From assembly GCA_902522015.1 (NCBI GenBank), contig CABYTX010000005.1:1-53174 (forward strand): a stretch of 53,174 nt of DNA, given 5' to 3'. This DNA is from an uncultured Alphaproteobacteria bacterium (GTDB lineage: Bacteria > Pseudomonadota > Alphaproteobacteria > HIMB59 > GCA-002718135). Both the position numbers and the translations under genes were made by a program. Below the pieces are notes generated by a model. It was not told where the DNA came from. It saw nothing but the letters and a program-made list of their open reading frames with translations, and ran no database searches. Below, piece by piece: positions 1 to 11,851 of the stretch; the stretch's first letter is position 1; every line of letters begins with the position of its first letter.

Positions 1-687
1 ATCAGTAGGATAGATTTGATTGGCAAAGATGCTATCGTACTCAAAGATAATAAACAGGTGACAGAGTTTCAGGATGGCATACTTCCTTGGTCATACAAAA
101 ATCCTGTAGCCTTAGTGTTTGATGAGTATGATGCAGGCAGACCTGATGTAATGTTTGTAATTCAACGTATTTTGGAGTCAGAAGGTAAATTAACTCTACT
201 GGATCAATCAAGAGTAATTAAACCTCACAAATTTTTTAGGTTGTTTGCTACGGCAAACACGGTTGGTCTTGGTGATACATCTGGTTTGTATCATGGTACT
301 CAACAAATAAACCAGGGTCAAATGGATAGATGGAATATTGTATCAACCTTAAATTACCTTAGTAACGAACAAGAAATAAATATTATCATAAGTAAAGTAA
401 AAAAACTTAACAACAAGGATGGCAAAGACATCGTTAAATGCATGGTAGCTACTGCAGATCTTTCTAGATCAGGATTCATTAATGGTGATATTTCAACTGT
501 TATGAGTCCGAGAACTGTATTGACTTGGGCAGAAAATTATCTTCTATTCAATGATATAGAATATTCTTTTAAACTATCTTTTTTAAATAGATGCGATGAA
601 ATGGAGAGGTCTATCTTACAGGAATATTTTCAAAGGTCATTTGGAATTGATATTACTGATGCTAAGGTAGCTAATGTCAAAGAATAG
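1..687 (+). CDS. cobS: CobS, AAA+ ATPase subunit of aerobic cobaltochelatase (5' end cut by window)
   Basis: The open frame runs from base 1, so the start and the Walker A region lie outside the window; 228 residues are visible of a usual ~330. CobS is the MoxR-type AAA+ ATPase that, with CobT, powers CobN in inserting cobalt into hydrogenobyrinate diamide. Visible marks are a Walker B strand ([13 protein letters not shown], about residues 37-49), a sensor-1 segment ([12 protein letters not shown]) and an arginine-finger type MDRW. The stop overlaps the cobT start by 14 bases, so the two are co-translated. No cobN or other cobalamin gene is in the window, so a cobalt role is assumed from the family. 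A general MoxR/VWA chaperone role is the alternative. Confidence 0.93.
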   Translation: MSRIDLIGKDAIVLKDNKQVTEFQDGILPWSYKNPVALVFDEYDAGRPDVMFVIQRILESEGKLTLLDQSRVIKPHKFFRLFATANTVGLGDTSGLYHGTQQINQGQMDRWNIVSTLNYLSNEQEINIIISKVKKLNNKDGKDIVKCMVATADLSRSGFINGDISTVMSPRTVLTWAENYLLFNDIEYSFKLSFLNRCDEMERSILQEYFQRSFGIDITDAKVANVKE

Positions 688-2455
688 CGAAATTATTGAA
701 GACTTTAAAAAGTCATTAATTGCTACAATAAAATCAATAGGTAAAAAAGAAGACATAGAGATTAATTTTGTTAAAGAAAGTCCTTCAATTATTGGTAACA
801 CTATAAATCTAACTGAACCAAAAATTGAAAATTTCAAAAATAATCTAGAATATTTAAGAGCAGAAGCGGACTCTTTTGCTTTAGAATTCAGATTACATTC
901 AAAAGACATACACCAAAACTTTTTAAATCAAGATGAGTTATCAAACGAAATAATTAATGTTTTGGAACAAGCACGAGTAGAAGCTATAGGTAGTAGTGAA
1001 TTCAAGGGAATACAAAAAAATCTAAAGAATAAGTATATTCGAGATCTTAAAATTGAAAATACTAAAAAAGATCAAAATTTATTAATTAAAGCATTTAAAA
1101 ACGTAGCATTTGAAGAGATTGTTGGCGTAGACTTAGGTAAAATTAATAGTAGTTTTAAAAATATTGTAAAAGAAAAATTAAAAAAAGATTATTCAAACTT
1201 TTTTATAGATCTAAAGAAATGTCTACATGATCAGGAAAAATATACATCTACAATAGTTGAAAAACTTGATGAACTTGGATTACTTAATAATAGTGTAAAT
1301 AATACTCAGAACGAAGATATTAATCAAAATGATGAAGATCAAGATAATGAAAATGAAAATAATGATGAACAAAAAAATGATGAACAAACTGAGTCAAATA
1401 TTGAAATGCAAACAGGTGAAACATCTATTGAGCAGTCGGTTTCATTAGAAGAAAATGATGATATGGGAGAAGAAAGTGGGGATACTGAACTAGATTATTT
1501 GTCAGATAGAAAAATTTTAGAGAATTTAGAGAATTATAAAGTTTATGATTATAATTTTGATGAAATTATTAATGCTGAAGAACTTTGTGATATCAAAGAA
1601 TTAGAAAAACTCAGAAGAAATCTTGATCAACAAGTATTTTCTTTTCAACCACTAATTGTTAAAATTGCAAATAGACTGCAAAGAAAACTTTTAGCTCAGC
1701 AAAATCGTCATTGGGATTTTAATATGGAAGAAGGTTTTCTTGATACATCAAGATTAGCTAAAATTATTGCTAATCCAAATAATAAATTAAGCTACAAAAT
1801 AGAAAGGGAAGTTGAATTTAAAGATACTATTGTGAGTCTTCTAATTGATAATTCTGGTTCAATGAGAGGAAGACCTATTACGGTTGCAGCCCTTTGTTCA
1901 GATATTTTAGCAAAAACATTGGAAAGATGCTTAATTAAATCTGAAATATTAGGGTTTACAACTAAAGCTTGGAAGGGAGGTAACTCAAGAGAAAAATGGA
2001 TCAAAAATGGAAAGCCTTCGAATCCAGGCAGGTTAAATGATCTAAGACATATTATCTATAAATCTGCAGACTCACCATGGAGGAGATCAAAGAAAAATTT
2101 GGGCTTATTATTGAAAGAAGGAATTTTGAAGGAAAATGTCGATGGAGAAGCTTTATCATGGGCATATAATAGATTATCTTTTCGAAAGGAAAAAAGAAAA
2201 ATTCTTATTGTTATAAGTGATGGTGCTCCAGTTGATGACTCAACACTTTCTGTAAACCCAGGTAATTATTTAGAAAAAAATTTGAGAGATATAATTGGTG
2301 AAATTGAAAAAAAAGATGAAATTGAATTAATTGCCATAGGAATTGGGCATGATGTTTCAAGATACTATAGTAAAGCTGTAACAATAATGGATGTCGATCA
2401 GTTAGGCGAAGTATTGCTAAATCAATTATCTGCTACTTTTCATTTAGATAATTAA
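674..2455 (+). CDS. cobT: CobT, VWA-domain subunit of cobaltochelatase
   Basis: 593 residues, close to the usual CobT length. The N-terminal half is helical and lysine-rich. A very acidic Asn/Asp/Glu linker (about residues 215-275) follows, as in known CobT proteins. The C-terminal third is a von Willebrand A domain with a MIDAS motif DNSGS at residues 392-396 and a later VISDGAP strand. CobT forms a ring complex with CobS and links it to the metal-inserting subunit. The ATG at 674 sits inside the cobS end, typical of translational coupling. The stop shares the four bases TTAA with the convergent tgt stop, leaving no room for a terminator. Cytoplasmic. Confidence 0.93.
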   Translation: MSKNSEIIEDFKKSLIATIKSIGKKEDIEINFVKESPSIIGNTINLTEPKIENFKNNLEYLRAEADSFALEFRLHSKDIHQNFLNQDELSNEIINVLEQARVEAIGSSEFKGIQKNLKNKYIRDLKIENTKKDQNLLIKAFKNVAFEEIVGVDLGKINSSFKNIVKEKLKKDYSNFFIDLKKCLHDQEKYTSTIVEKLDELGLLNNSVNNTQNEDINQNDEDQDNENENNDEQKNDEQTESNIEMQTGETSIEQSVSLEENDDMGEESGDTELDYLSDRKILENLENYKVYDYNFDEIINAEELCDIKELEKLRRNLDQQVFSFQPLIVKIANRLQRKLLAQQNRHWDFNMEEGFLDTSRLAKIIANPNNKLSYKIEREVEFKDTIVSLLIDNSGSMRGRPITVAALCSDILAKTLERCLIKSEILGFTTKAWKGGNSREKWIKNGKPSNPGRLNDLRHIIYKSADSPWRRSKKNLGLLLKEGILKENVDGEALSWAYNRLSFRKEKRKILIVISDGAPVDDSTLSVNPGNYLEKNLRDIIGEIEKKDEIELIAIGIGHDVSRYYSKAVTIMDVDQLGEVLLNQLSATFHLDN

Positions 2456-3651
2456 GAATTTAACCATTTCTTTTTTGCATTATCAAAATCATTGTTATCA
2501 ATTGAGCTTCTAACTTCTTTCATAAGATTATTCATAAAATATATATTATGATTAGTAAGCAATTGTAATCCTAGTAATTCTTGTGCAGAAAAAAGATGAT
2601 ATAAATATGCCAGTGTAAAGTTCTTACAAGTATAACAATTGCATTCATTATCTATTGGGTTTAAATTATTTTTATATTTAACATTTTTTAAGTTTATTTT
2701 TCCCTCTTTACCTTTAATTAAGGCTGACCCATGTCTAGCAATTCTAGTTGGGCTTACACAATCAAATGTATCGATTCCATCTGCAACAAAATCCCATATA
2801 TCCCTTGGATCACCTATACCCAGTAAATGTACTGGACGAGTATTATCTAATTTAGAAGAAGTAAAATGAACTATATCTTTCATTTCATCTTTATTTGATC
2901 CTAAACTTCCACCAATAGCAATCCCAAAAGTGTTGATTTTTTTTGTGTTAAATTCAATGCTTTCTTCTCTTAAATCTCTGTAAATCCCTCCTTGAATAAT
3001 CCCATATATTTCTTGTCTACCAGCTGAACCATTTTTAGGATTATAATTAAGTTTAGAGTTAAATGCATTGATGGATCTTAAAGACCATCTATGACTTCTT
3101 AACATAGAATCAGATGTATATCTTTTATCTACATTATAAGGAGTGCATTCATCAAAAACTAAGATGAAATCTGCACCAAGATTTCTTTGAACCTCTATTG
3201 ATTTTTCGGGAGATAACATATGGGTAGAACCATCTATATAGGACTTGAATAATGCACCCTCTTCATTCAAGTTTATTAAAGTTTTTTTGTGTTTCGAATT
3301 TGTTTTTCGCCCTTTAATTTCATCAGCAACTGAGCCATGTCCAAGAGAAAAAATTTGAAATCCACCACTATCTGTTAGCATAGGTCCATTCCAACCTGTA
3401 AATTTATGAAGACCTCCATGTCGAGCTACTAGTTCACTACCTGGCTGAAGCATTAAATGGTATGTATTAGATAGTATAATTTGTGTATTATTTTTTTTTG
3501 CTTCATGGGTAGTAAAAGATTTTAGTGCAGCTTTAGTTGCACAAAAAATAAATGCTGGAGTTTCAATATCACCGTGTGGTGTAGAAATTTTTCCTGTTCT
3601 TGCTTTATTGTTTTTATTTGTTTTTTTAACTTTCCAAGAAAAGTTAGTCAT
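2452..3651 (-). CDS. tgt: Queuine/preQ1 tRNA-guanine transglycosylase
   Basis: Swaps guanine-34 for a 7-deazaguanine base in tRNAs for Asp, Asn, His and Tyr. The 399-residue protein shows the base-recognition motif DSGGFQ (94-99), the glycine loop IQGGIY (about 219-224), the catalytic Asp in FDCVSPTR (Asp297) and the zinc ligands Cys337, Cys339, Cys342 and His368, in the spacing known from Zymomonas Tgt. Its start overlaps the end of the upstream transporter gene by 8 bases, so transporter and enzyme are coupled. No queC, queD, queE or queF is in the window, which with the transporter suggests salvage of a precursor. Confidence 0.95.
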   Translation of the reverse strand: MTNFSWKVKKTNKNNKARTGKISTPHGDIETPAFIFCATKAALKSFTTHEAKKNNTQIILSNTYHLMLQPGSELVARHGGLHKFTGWNGPMLTDSGGFQIFSLGHGSVADEIKGRKTNSKHKKTLINLNEEGALFKSYIDGSTHMLSPEKSIEVQRNLGADFILVFDECTPYNVDKRYTSDSMLRSHRWSLRSINAFNSKLNYNPKNGSAGRQEIYGIIQGGIYRDLREESIEFNTKKINTFGIAIGGSLGSNKDEMKDIVHFTSSKLDNTRPVHLLGIGDPRDIWDFVADGIDTFDCVSPTRIARHGSALIKGKEGKINLKNVKYKNNLNPIDNECNCYTCKNFTLAYLYHLFSAQELLGLQLLTNHNIYFMNNLMKEVRSSIDNNDFDNAKKKWLNS

Positions 3652-4384
3652 TAGTTTTTGGGATAAAAAACTTAGCTATATAAACAAAAGGGGTGTCAAG
3701 TAGGGCTATAAATATTCTAAGAAGATAAGTACCTAAAATATAAATCATTATGACATTATACACACTCACTGGTTCAGGATTTAATAAGATCCAGGCAAAT
3801 ATACTAAAGACAGTGTTATCAACCAAAGAGGAGATAATTGTAGACAAATTGTTTCTTAACCAGAGAGATTTGCCTGATAAAGCTTGTTTCAAATAGTTAT
3901 AGAACCAAACATCAAAATATTGACTTATTAAATATGCTATCATGCTAGCTATGAAAAATCTTGTCATAGGAGTAAATACATTAGACAAGCTTTCTTGTAC
4001 CCAATCAGCATCTGATGGTTGAAATCCAATAGTAATTACCATTAATAAAGTCATAAATAAGAATGCGCTGAAACCAATTAAAATATTCATTCTAGCTTTT
4101 TCTTTGCCATAATATTCAGATAAAATATCAGTACATAAGAATGTGGATGCAAATAGAATGGTTCCTAAGGCCACCGGTTCTGGTGAATAAAAAAAGTCTA
4201 CTGTTTTTAAAACTTGAATATTGCCCGCAATTACAGCTAGTGCAGAATAGATAAAAATTCCTATATATCCAAATATTCTTAAAAAAATAAGAATAGAGAA
4301 AAAACAAAAAACTAGCATTATAAACCACAATAGTTCAGTACTAAGAGAATTAAGTATTGTTGTTAATTCAAAGAAAAATCCCAT
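3644..4384 (-). CDS. yhhQ: Queuosine precursor transporter (YhhQ/VUT family, DUF165)
   Basis: A 246-residue inner-membrane protein with about six hydrophobic segments. The conserved VUT-family stretch around TDILSEYYGKEKAR (about residues 106-119) is clear, followed by the family pattern of long TM helices. E. coli YhhQ imports the queuosine precursors preQ0 and preQ1. Here the gene overlaps the start of tgt by 8 bases, a direct genomic link to queuosine. Nine bases separate it from rpmB upstream, so it is probably transcribed with rpmB. Which base it carries (preQ0, preQ1 or queuine) cannot be told from sequence. Confidence 0.88.
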   Translation of the reverse strand: MGFFFELTTILNSLSTELLWFIMLVFCFFSILIFLRIFGYIGIFIYSALAVIAGNIQVLKTVDFFYSPEPVALGTILFASTFLCTDILSEYYGKEKARMNILIGFSAFLFMTLLMVITIGFQPSDADWVQESLSNVFTPMTRFFIASMIAYLISQYFDVWFYNYLKQALSGKSLWLRNNLSTIISSLVDNTVFSIFAWILLNPEPVSVYNVIMIYILGTYLLRIFIALLDTPFVYIAKFFIPKTND

Positions 4385-4392
4385 TACAAAAG

Positions 4393-4674
4393 TTAATTAG
4401 ATTTTGATAGAATTGTTTTTTTTAATTTTTTTGCTTTTAAGGGCAATTTAGAGTTTGGTGTATTGATAAGGAATTCATCTAACCCACCTTTTTTTTCTAC
4501 TGTACGTATAGTACTAACTGCAACTTTAAGTTGAAATTTTTGTCCCAATGCTTCGCTAACAAAAGTAATGTTCTGCAGATTTGGTTTAAAACGTCTTTTT
4601 GTTCTATTTTTAGCATGACTGACGTTGTTACCAGTTTGAAACGATTTACCAGTTAATTCACATCTCATTGACAT
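4393..4674 (-). CDS. rpmB: 50S ribosomal protein bL28
   Basis: 93 residues beginning MSMRCELTGKSFQTGNNVSH, which is the bL28 signature start, followed by a basic body (NRTKRRFKPNLQ) and a lysine-rich tail. It binds 23S rRNA in the large subunit. The two Cys pairs of zinc-binding L28 forms are absent (one Cys only), so this is the zinc-free type. It lies 9 bases upstream of yhhQ and has a 43-base spacer on its 5' side with a perfect TTGACA on the coding strand. Nearness to cobS/cobT is common in Alphaproteobacteria. Confidence 0.97.
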   Translation of the reverse strand: MSMRCELTGKSFQTGNNVSHAKNRTKRRFKPNLQNITFVSEALGQKFQLKVAVSTIRTVEKKGGLDEFLINTPNSKLPLKAKKLKKTILSKSN

Positions 4675-4684
4675 AGTGGAAACG

Positions 4685-4711
4685 CATGTAAATATAAATA
4701 TTACTTTGTCA
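4685..4711 (-). promoter_or_regulatory. Possible rpmB promoter
   Basis: On the minus strand a perfect -35 hexamer TTGACA (4711-4706) is followed after 16 bases by TACATG, a poor -10 (3 of 6). A better AT-rich TATATT lies at only 10 bases spacing. It is in the spacer between the HAD gene and rpmB, a sensible place for ribosomal-protein transcription to begin. The assignment is weak because of the -10. Confidence 0.3.
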
Positions 4712-4717
4712 AGTATT

Positions 4718-5554
4718 CTAAATACTAAATTTATCTATAATATAAGTTGGTGATATTTGATGATTTTTAATTAAATTATTTATTTTATTTAAACCTTTAT
4801 GAATACCAGATTTTACTAAAACACTATCTATTTCAAAATTATTAGCACCTTGAATGTCATGAAATAATGAGTCTCCAATTGCTACTGTTCTATTTTTTTC
4901 TAAATTAATTTGATTTGTGGTTTCAGTATATATGCTTACATCAGGCTTACCTTTTATAATAACATTTCCACCCATTTTTTTGTATATTTCACCAATTGCA
5001 CCCATACAAAAAACATTATTGTTAGTGTTACTTTCAACTGTTTCAAAGTCGGGGTTTGCACAAAACATTGTTATTTCTTTTTTATAAGCTACTTCTAGTA
5101 ATGGTATGTAGTCTATTGGCTTTAAATTTGCAAAAGGAGTGCAAGCTAAAATTAAATCTGCTTCTTCTATTTTATTTACAAAATTAAAATTTAAGCCGTT
5201 TCTAAAATCTAGACCATCCTCTTTTTCTTCATCATAAATATGAAAACAATTTTTTTTGTTTTTTTCATCTAAAAATTTTTTTTTAAGTAATTGCCAAATC
5301 ATTTCTCCACTTGTCACAGTGTTTATAAAAGAATTTTTTTTAAAACCAAGCTTTGGCAATCTATCTACAGATGATTTTGATCTTTTTGATGAATTTGAAA
5401 TTATAAATAAATTTTTATTATTACTATTTAGAATTTTGATAGAATTAAAAGCATAATCATATCCAAATGTTCCATCATGCATTACACCCCATTGATCAAT
5501 TATAAAATTGTCATATTTATTAATAATTTCTTCAATGGATTTAATTTTTTTCAC
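4718..5554 (-). CDS. HAD superfamily class IIA hydrolase (TIGR01459 type)
   Basis: 278 residues. The N-terminal phosphatase motif reads DQWGVMHDG (Asp20 as the nucleophile), the variant typical of the alphaproteobacterial TIGR01459 group related to NagD and 4-nitrophenylphosphatases. The C-terminal metal-binding motif is AIGDSLFHDIQGA (about residues 226-238), and a Lys in GKPD precedes it. The substrate is unknown; class IIA enzymes act on small phosphate esters. The start codon is GTG at 5554; no in-frame ATG lies nearby. It follows pyrD after two bases, so both are on one transcript. Confidence 0.85.
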   Translation of the reverse strand: MKKIKSIEEIINKYDNFIIDQWGVMHDGTFGYDYAFNSIKILNSNNKNLFIISNSSKRSKSSVDRLPKLGFKKNSFINTVTSGEMIWQLLKKKFLDEKNKKNCFHIYDEEKEDGLDFRNGLNFNFVNKIEEADLILACTPFANLKPIDYIPLLEVAYKKEITMFCANPDFETVESNTNNNVFCMGAIGEIYKKMGGNVIIKGKPDVSIYTETTNQINLEKNRTVAIGDSLFHDIQGANNFEIDSVLVKSGIHKGLNKINNLIKNHQISPTYIIDKFSI

Positions 5555-5556
5555 TA

Positions 5557-6612
5557 CTATACTGATTTACCAATAACTTCAGATACATTTTTATATCCAT
5601 CAGTTTTTATCAGGTCAATCAAATCACTTTTCATAATATTGATTAAATGAGGACCAGAATAGACCAAAGCAGTATATAACTGAACTAAAGAAGCACCAGA
5701 TTTAATTTTTTCATAACAGTCCCTGCCACTTGATATACCTCCCACTCCTATTAATGGTATTTGACCATTTGTTAATTCATACATTTTTTTCAAAACTAAA
5801 TTTGAATTTTCATATAGAGGTTTGCCACTTAAACCTCCTTTTTGTTCTTTATTTATAGAAATTAAATTATCATATCTTTTTATGGTACTATTTGTAAGTA
5901 TCAATCCATCTATGTTGTTAGCTAAGGATATTAAAGCTATATCTCTTAGTTGATCTTCATTTAAATCAGGTGAAATTTTAATTAATATTGGCTTGGTATT
6001 AATTTTTTTTATTTCATCTCTTTTGTCTATAATTTTTTTAATCAATTTTTCTATTTTTCCTCTTAATTGCAGATCCCTCAAACCTTCAGTATTTGGTGAG
6101 GATATGTTTATAGTTATATAGCTTGCTAAATCACCTAACTCTTCTAAACCTATTAAATAATCGTCAGTAGCTTCACTTGAATTTTTATTTTTGCCAATGT
6201 TAACTCCTACAATCTTATTATTTAAATATGATTTTTGGTATTTAATTAAATTTTTTTTAACTTTTTTAATACCACTATTATTAAATCCTAAACTATTAAT
6301 GATGGCTTGATCTTCAGTTAATCTGAATACTCTAGGTTTAGAATTACCAATTTGAGGTTGTGGAGTAATTGTGCCAACTTCAAGGAAACCAAAACCAAAC
6401 GTAAACATAGAATGCATCACTTCAGCATTTTTATCAAAACCGGCAGCAAGTCCAATGGGATTTATAAAATCTAAACCCATTAAATGCTGTGCAAGAATAG
6501 GATCCTCAATATTTCTTTGTCTTACTTTAAAGTATTTTAAAAAATTAATTGTAATATTATGAGAGAACTCCGGAGGCAATAATCTTAATATTTTTAATGA
6601 ACTATTGTACAA
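5557..6612 (-). CDS. pyrD: Dihydroorotate dehydrogenase (quinone), class 2
   Basis: Fourth step of pyrimidine synthesis: oxidises dihydroorotate to orotate and passes electrons through FMN to ubiquinone at the inner membrane. The 351-residue chain has the N-terminal amphipathic quinone-tunnel helices (LKILRLLPPEFSHNITINF), the loop GLAAGFDKN (54-62), the class 2 serine base in NISSPNTEGLRD (169-180) and FMN-phosphate binding glycines (GVGGISSG) near the end. The start is TTG at 6612; the frame upstream to the stop offers no ATG. Four bases separate it from lysS. Confidence 0.95.
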   Translation of the reverse strand: MYNSSLKILRLLPPEFSHNITINFLKYFKVRQRNIEDPILAQHLMGLDFINPIGLAAGFDKNAEVMHSMFTFGFGFLEVGTITPQPQIGNSKPRVFRLTEDQAIINSLGFNNSGIKKVKKNLIKYQKSYLNNKIVGVNIGKNKNSSEATDDYLIGLEELGDLASYITINISSPNTEGLRDLQLRGKIEKLIKKIIDKRDEIKKINTKPILIKISPDLNEDQLRDIALISLANNIDGLILTNSTIKRYDNLISINKEQKGGLSGKPLYENSNLVLKKMYELTNGQIPLIGVGGISSGRDCYEKIKSGASLVQLYTALVYSGPHLINIMKSDLIDLIKTDGYKNVSEVIGKSV

Positions 6613-6616
6613 TATC

Positions 6617-8200
6617 TTAATTATCTATTAATTTTTTTAGATAATCAATAGTTTCTCTTAAACCAAATAATTTGAAAAATGATCCTAATCTAGGGCCTTG
6701 ATCCTGACCAAGCATAACTTGATATACAAGTTTAAAAAAATCTTTTAAGTTTTCAAATTTATGCTTTTTTCCAATTTCGTATAATAATGTTTGAATATCT
6801 TCAGATGAACTATTTTCAGTAACCTCATTTTCTAAAACATTAATAATATCAATAAATACTTCCCTATTACTACTATCAATCTCTAAAAATTTCTTTTTAG
6901 GCAAAATAAAATCTTCATAGTAATTTAGTGCAAAGTCTATGAGGCGATCAAATTCAGGATTGTTATCAGCGTTGATTTGATCATCATATTTATTAATAAA
7001 AGACCATATTACTTTTTTATCTTTAGAATTAGAAACGTTTACTAGGTTAGTTAAGGTATTAAAATTTATTTCTGATTTGAATTCTTTCGGTTTGCCTGAA
7101 TGAATATGCCAAATTGGATTATCATACTGTTTATTTTTATCTAATTTAGAGTACGAGTTATAATGAGAAAGATAATCATCTACAGTCTTAGGAATAACAT
7201 CAAAGTGAAGTTTCTTTGCTGATTTTGGTTTTTGGAACATATAGAGTGCAAGACTTTCAGGAGATGCATAACGCAGCCACTCATCCACACTAATACCATT
7301 TCCAACTGATTTAGAAATTTTTTCACCTTTTTCATCCAAAAACATTTCATAAATTAGATTAGTTGGTGGTTTTTTATTTAATGCTCTACAAATCTTGGAT
7401 CCTAAATCAACACTCTCTGTAAGATCTTTACCACACATTTCGTAGTCAACATCAAATGACATCCATCTCATTGCCCAATCAACTTTCCATTGTAACTTAC
7501 ATTTTCCATTAATTACTTCTGTTTCAACTAACTTGTCTAAAGATGGATCTTTGTAAATAATTGTTTTTGAATCCATTTTATATTCTTCAATTTTTACTTG
7601 AAGAACCTGACCTGAATTTTCACTTATTGGGAGAAATGGACTGTAAGTTTCTTTTCTCTCTGCTCTTAAGGTAGGTAGAATAATATCTAATATTTTTGAA
7701 TAGTTTTCAAATATACTTAATATTGTTTCATTAAAATCTCCATTTTGATATTTTTCTGTTGAACTAACAAACTCATAGTCGAAATTAAATTCATCTAAAA
7801 AACTTCTAAGTTTTGCATTATTATGATGTCCAAAACTTTCAAATTTATCAAATGGATCTGGTATGGAAGTAAGTGGCTTGCCTATAAATTTTTCTAACAT
7901 TTCTTTATTTGGAACGTTTTCAGGAACTTTTCTTAATCCATCCATATCATCAGAAAATGTGATCAGTTTTGTTGGGCAATCAATTATAGAGCTAAATGCA
8001 TTTTTTACCATTGATGTTCTGACAACTTCACCAAAAGTTCCAATATGAGGTAAACCAGAGGGACCATAACCAGTTTCTAGTAATACATATCCCTTTGATG
8101 GAACTTTAAAATTTTGTAAACCACCATTTTTTTTAATGATTTGTAATGCTTCTTTAAAAGGCCAAGCTTTTAAGGATTGGAATAATTCTTGATCAATCAT
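6617..8200 (-). CDS. lysS: Lysyl-tRNA synthetase, class I
   Basis: Charges tRNA-Lys. This is the class I enzyme of archaea, spirochaetes and many Alphaproteobacteria, not the common class II LysRS. 527 residues with the HIGH-like motif PHIGT (51-55) after GYGPSGL, and the KMSKS-like motif KISKS (294-298). The helical anticodon-binding region fills the C-terminal third. Its ATG overlaps the end of the upstream MarR gene by 8 bases, so the synthetase is probably expressed from the marR promoter. lysK is the alternative name for the class I gene. Confidence 0.95.
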   Translation of the reverse strand: MIDQELFQSLKAWPFKEALQIIKKNGGLQNFKVPSKGYVLLETGYGPSGLPHIGTFGEVVRTSMVKNAFSSIIDCPTKLITFSDDMDGLRKVPENVPNKEMLEKFIGKPLTSIPDPFDKFESFGHHNNAKLRSFLDEFNFDYEFVSSTEKYQNGDFNETILSIFENYSKILDIILPTLRAERKETYSPFLPISENSGQVLQVKIEEYKMDSKTIIYKDPSLDKLVETEVINGKCKLQWKVDWAMRWMSFDVDYEMCGKDLTESVDLGSKICRALNKKPPTNLIYEMFLDEKGEKISKSVGNGISVDEWLRYASPESLALYMFQKPKSAKKLHFDVIPKTVDDYLSHYNSYSKLDKNKQYDNPIWHIHSGKPKEFKSEINFNTLTNLVNVSNSKDKKVIWSFINKYDDQINADNNPEFDRLIDFALNYYEDFILPKKKFLEIDSSNREVFIDIINVLENEVTENSSSEDIQTLLYEIGKKHKFENLKDFFKLVYQVMLGQDQGPRLGSFFKLFGLRETIDYLKKLIDN

Positions 8201-8654
8201 TTAATTTTGCTCTAATTCTAATTTTTTTACCCAATAACAACTTTAATGAATTTGTGAAATTAAAAATTTCAGATCCTAATTTATTAAATAATTCATTTTC
8301 TAGTTCAATAATATTATCAATGATATTATTGATTAAATCATTCCCTGCTGTAGTTAGAACTAAACTATCAGATCTTTTATCTTGTGGTTTTTGTTTAAGT
8401 ATTAACTTCTTTTCTTCTAGATTAGAAACACGTAAGCTAACAACTGATCTATCTATAGATGCATTTTTACATATATCCTGTTGAGTAATATTTATGTTTT
8501 CTTGCTGTAATAAATAAATTGTCTCAAGAATAAGATATTCATTTAATGTGATTTGACTATCTTTTAATTTATGTCTTACTTTAGATTGCCATAAGTTTGA
8601 TGTTTGCCAAATTAATAATGCTAATCTATTCTCATTAAGAGAAGTATCTGCCAT
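8193..8654 (-). CDS. MarR-family winged-helix regulator
   Basis: 153 residues with the MarR layout: N-terminal dimer helices, a winged helix with recognition segment ICKNASIDRSVVSLRVSNLEEKKL (about residues 61-84; a DRSVVS helix) and the wing containing KPQDKRSDSLVLT, whose D-x-R is the MarR wing hallmark. It likely represses its own transcript: two near-identical palindromes lie within 30 bases upstream of its ATG. The gene overlaps lysS. The ligand is unknown. Besides itself and lysS, targets cannot be named from this window. Confidence 0.88.
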   Translation of the reverse strand: MADTSLNENRLALLIWQTSNLWQSKVRHKLKDSQITLNEYLILETIYLLQQENINITQQDICKNASIDRSVVSLRVSNLEEKKLILKQKPQDKRSDSLVLTTAGNDLINNIIDNIIELENELFNKLGSEIFNFTNSLKLLLGKKIRIRAKLND

Positions 8655-8656
8655 AG

Positions 8657-8684
8657 TTTTTATACAAACTATTTGTATACAAAT
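8657..8684. promoter_or_regulatory. Twin palindromic operator upstream of marR-lysS
   Basis: A perfect 14-bp palindrome ATTTGTATACAAAT (8671-8684) is preceded, 15 bp away centre to centre, by a copy with one difference in the core 12 bases (TTTTTATACAAA, 8657-8668). Both lie directly before the marR ATG (8654) on the minus strand. The size and symmetry match a MarR dimer site, and the place fits autorepression by blocking the promoter or start. Direct observation; regulator assignment is inferred. Confidence 0.72.
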
Positions 8685-8702
8685 TAATAATTTATGTCAA
8701 CA

Positions 8703-9013
8703 CTATTCTGGTGCAATTTCTATTTCTAATCCATCAAGTTCTTCAGATAGATCAATTTGACAGGATAATCTGGAATTATTTTTAACATCAAAAGCTTGAT
8801 CCAGCATAGACTCTTCATCATCATCCATATTTTTTAGTTTATTTGTCCATTTTTCATCAATATAAACATGACAGGTAGCACAAGCACAACATCCTCCACA
8901 TGAAGCTTCAATATCGTAACCGTTGTCTCTAAGGGTTTCCATTAATGTAAAATTACTATCATATTCAATTTCAGACTTTTTACCTGATCTATCTGTAATT
9001 ATTAATTTTGGCA

Positions 9014-9014
<1 letters not shown>
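8703..9014 (-). CDS. [2Fe-2S] ferredoxin, adrenodoxin type
   Basis: 103 residues, the normal size. Cluster ligands are Cys39-x5-Cys45-x2-Cys48 (in CGGCCACATCHVY) and Cys85 (SRLSCQ). The acidic stretch DDDEESMLD (64-72) is the adrenodoxin interaction helix. It carries single electrons in the cytoplasm, for example to monooxygenases or iron-sulfur assembly. The start ATG shares one base with the stop of the reductase gene upstream (TAATG), so reductase and ferredoxin are surely an electron-transfer pair. Two further Cys (42 and 43) within the loop are not expected ligands. Confidence 0.93.
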
Positions 9015-11125
<2,111 letters not shown>

Positions 11126-11133
<8 letters not shown>

Positions 11134-11851
11134 CAAAAAAATATTTGTATTTGGAGGAACGGGTTCTATTGGAAAATCATTATCAAAAAAACTGAAAAGT
11201 AATAATTATGATCCAATAATTATTTCTAGAAATGAGACAGAATTAAAACAATTATCTGAGGAAATTGGCTGCGAATATAAAGTTTGTGATGTTTTAGATT
11301 TTGATAAAGTTAAAAGTATTTCGGAAGAATATAAAGATCGATTAAGTGGTATTGCTTTTTGTGTTGGCTCTATAAATTTAAAACCTCTTAAAATGACTAA
11401 AGATGAAGATTTTATTGATTCTTTTAGAATAAATACACTTAGTGCTATAAATGCGATTAAGTTTAATCAAGAAACTCTTGCTAAAAATAATGGCAGTATT
11501 CTTCTTTATTCAACTATTGCTGTAAAACAAGGTTTTACTAATCACACAATAGTCTCTACCGCAAAAGGTGCCATTGAAGGGCTTACTTTGAGTTTAGCTG
11601 CTGAATTTGCTCCAAAAATCAAAGTAAATTGTATAGCGCCTAGTTTAACTGACGCAAAAATGACACAAAAGTTGATTAGTAATGAAACTATTAAGAAAGC
11701 AATTGAAAATATGCACCCTCTACCTAAAATTGGATCTGGTGATGATTTCTCAGATATTGGAAGTTTTCTATTAAGTGATAAAAATAGTTGGATAACTGGA
11801 CAAATATTTCATATAGATGGGGGAAGATCATCATTAAGAATTAAATCGTGA
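11126..11851 (+). CDS. SDR-family protein lacking the catalytic tyrosine
   Basis: 241 residues with an SDR Rossmann fold: nucleotide motif GGTGSIG (10-16), cofactor-specific Arg35, the NNG-like strand and Ser129. At the YxxxK site the sequence is IVSTAKGAIEGL, so Val143 stands where Tyr should be while Lys147 remains. Related alphaproteobacterial SDRs with Ile at this site (HASIAAAKGAVEGL type) are known to me, so this is a family feature, not a damaged gene. It may still bind NAD(P) but normal SDR chemistry is doubtful. Overlaps ctaA by 8 bases and the next gene by 4. Function unknown. Confidence 0.85.

Noticed and set aside
1-2455. AAA+/VWA pair as an anti-phage defence module
   Set aside because: The sequences match CobS and CobT closely, including the acidic linker, and the neighbours (rpmB, tgt) are housekeeping genes.
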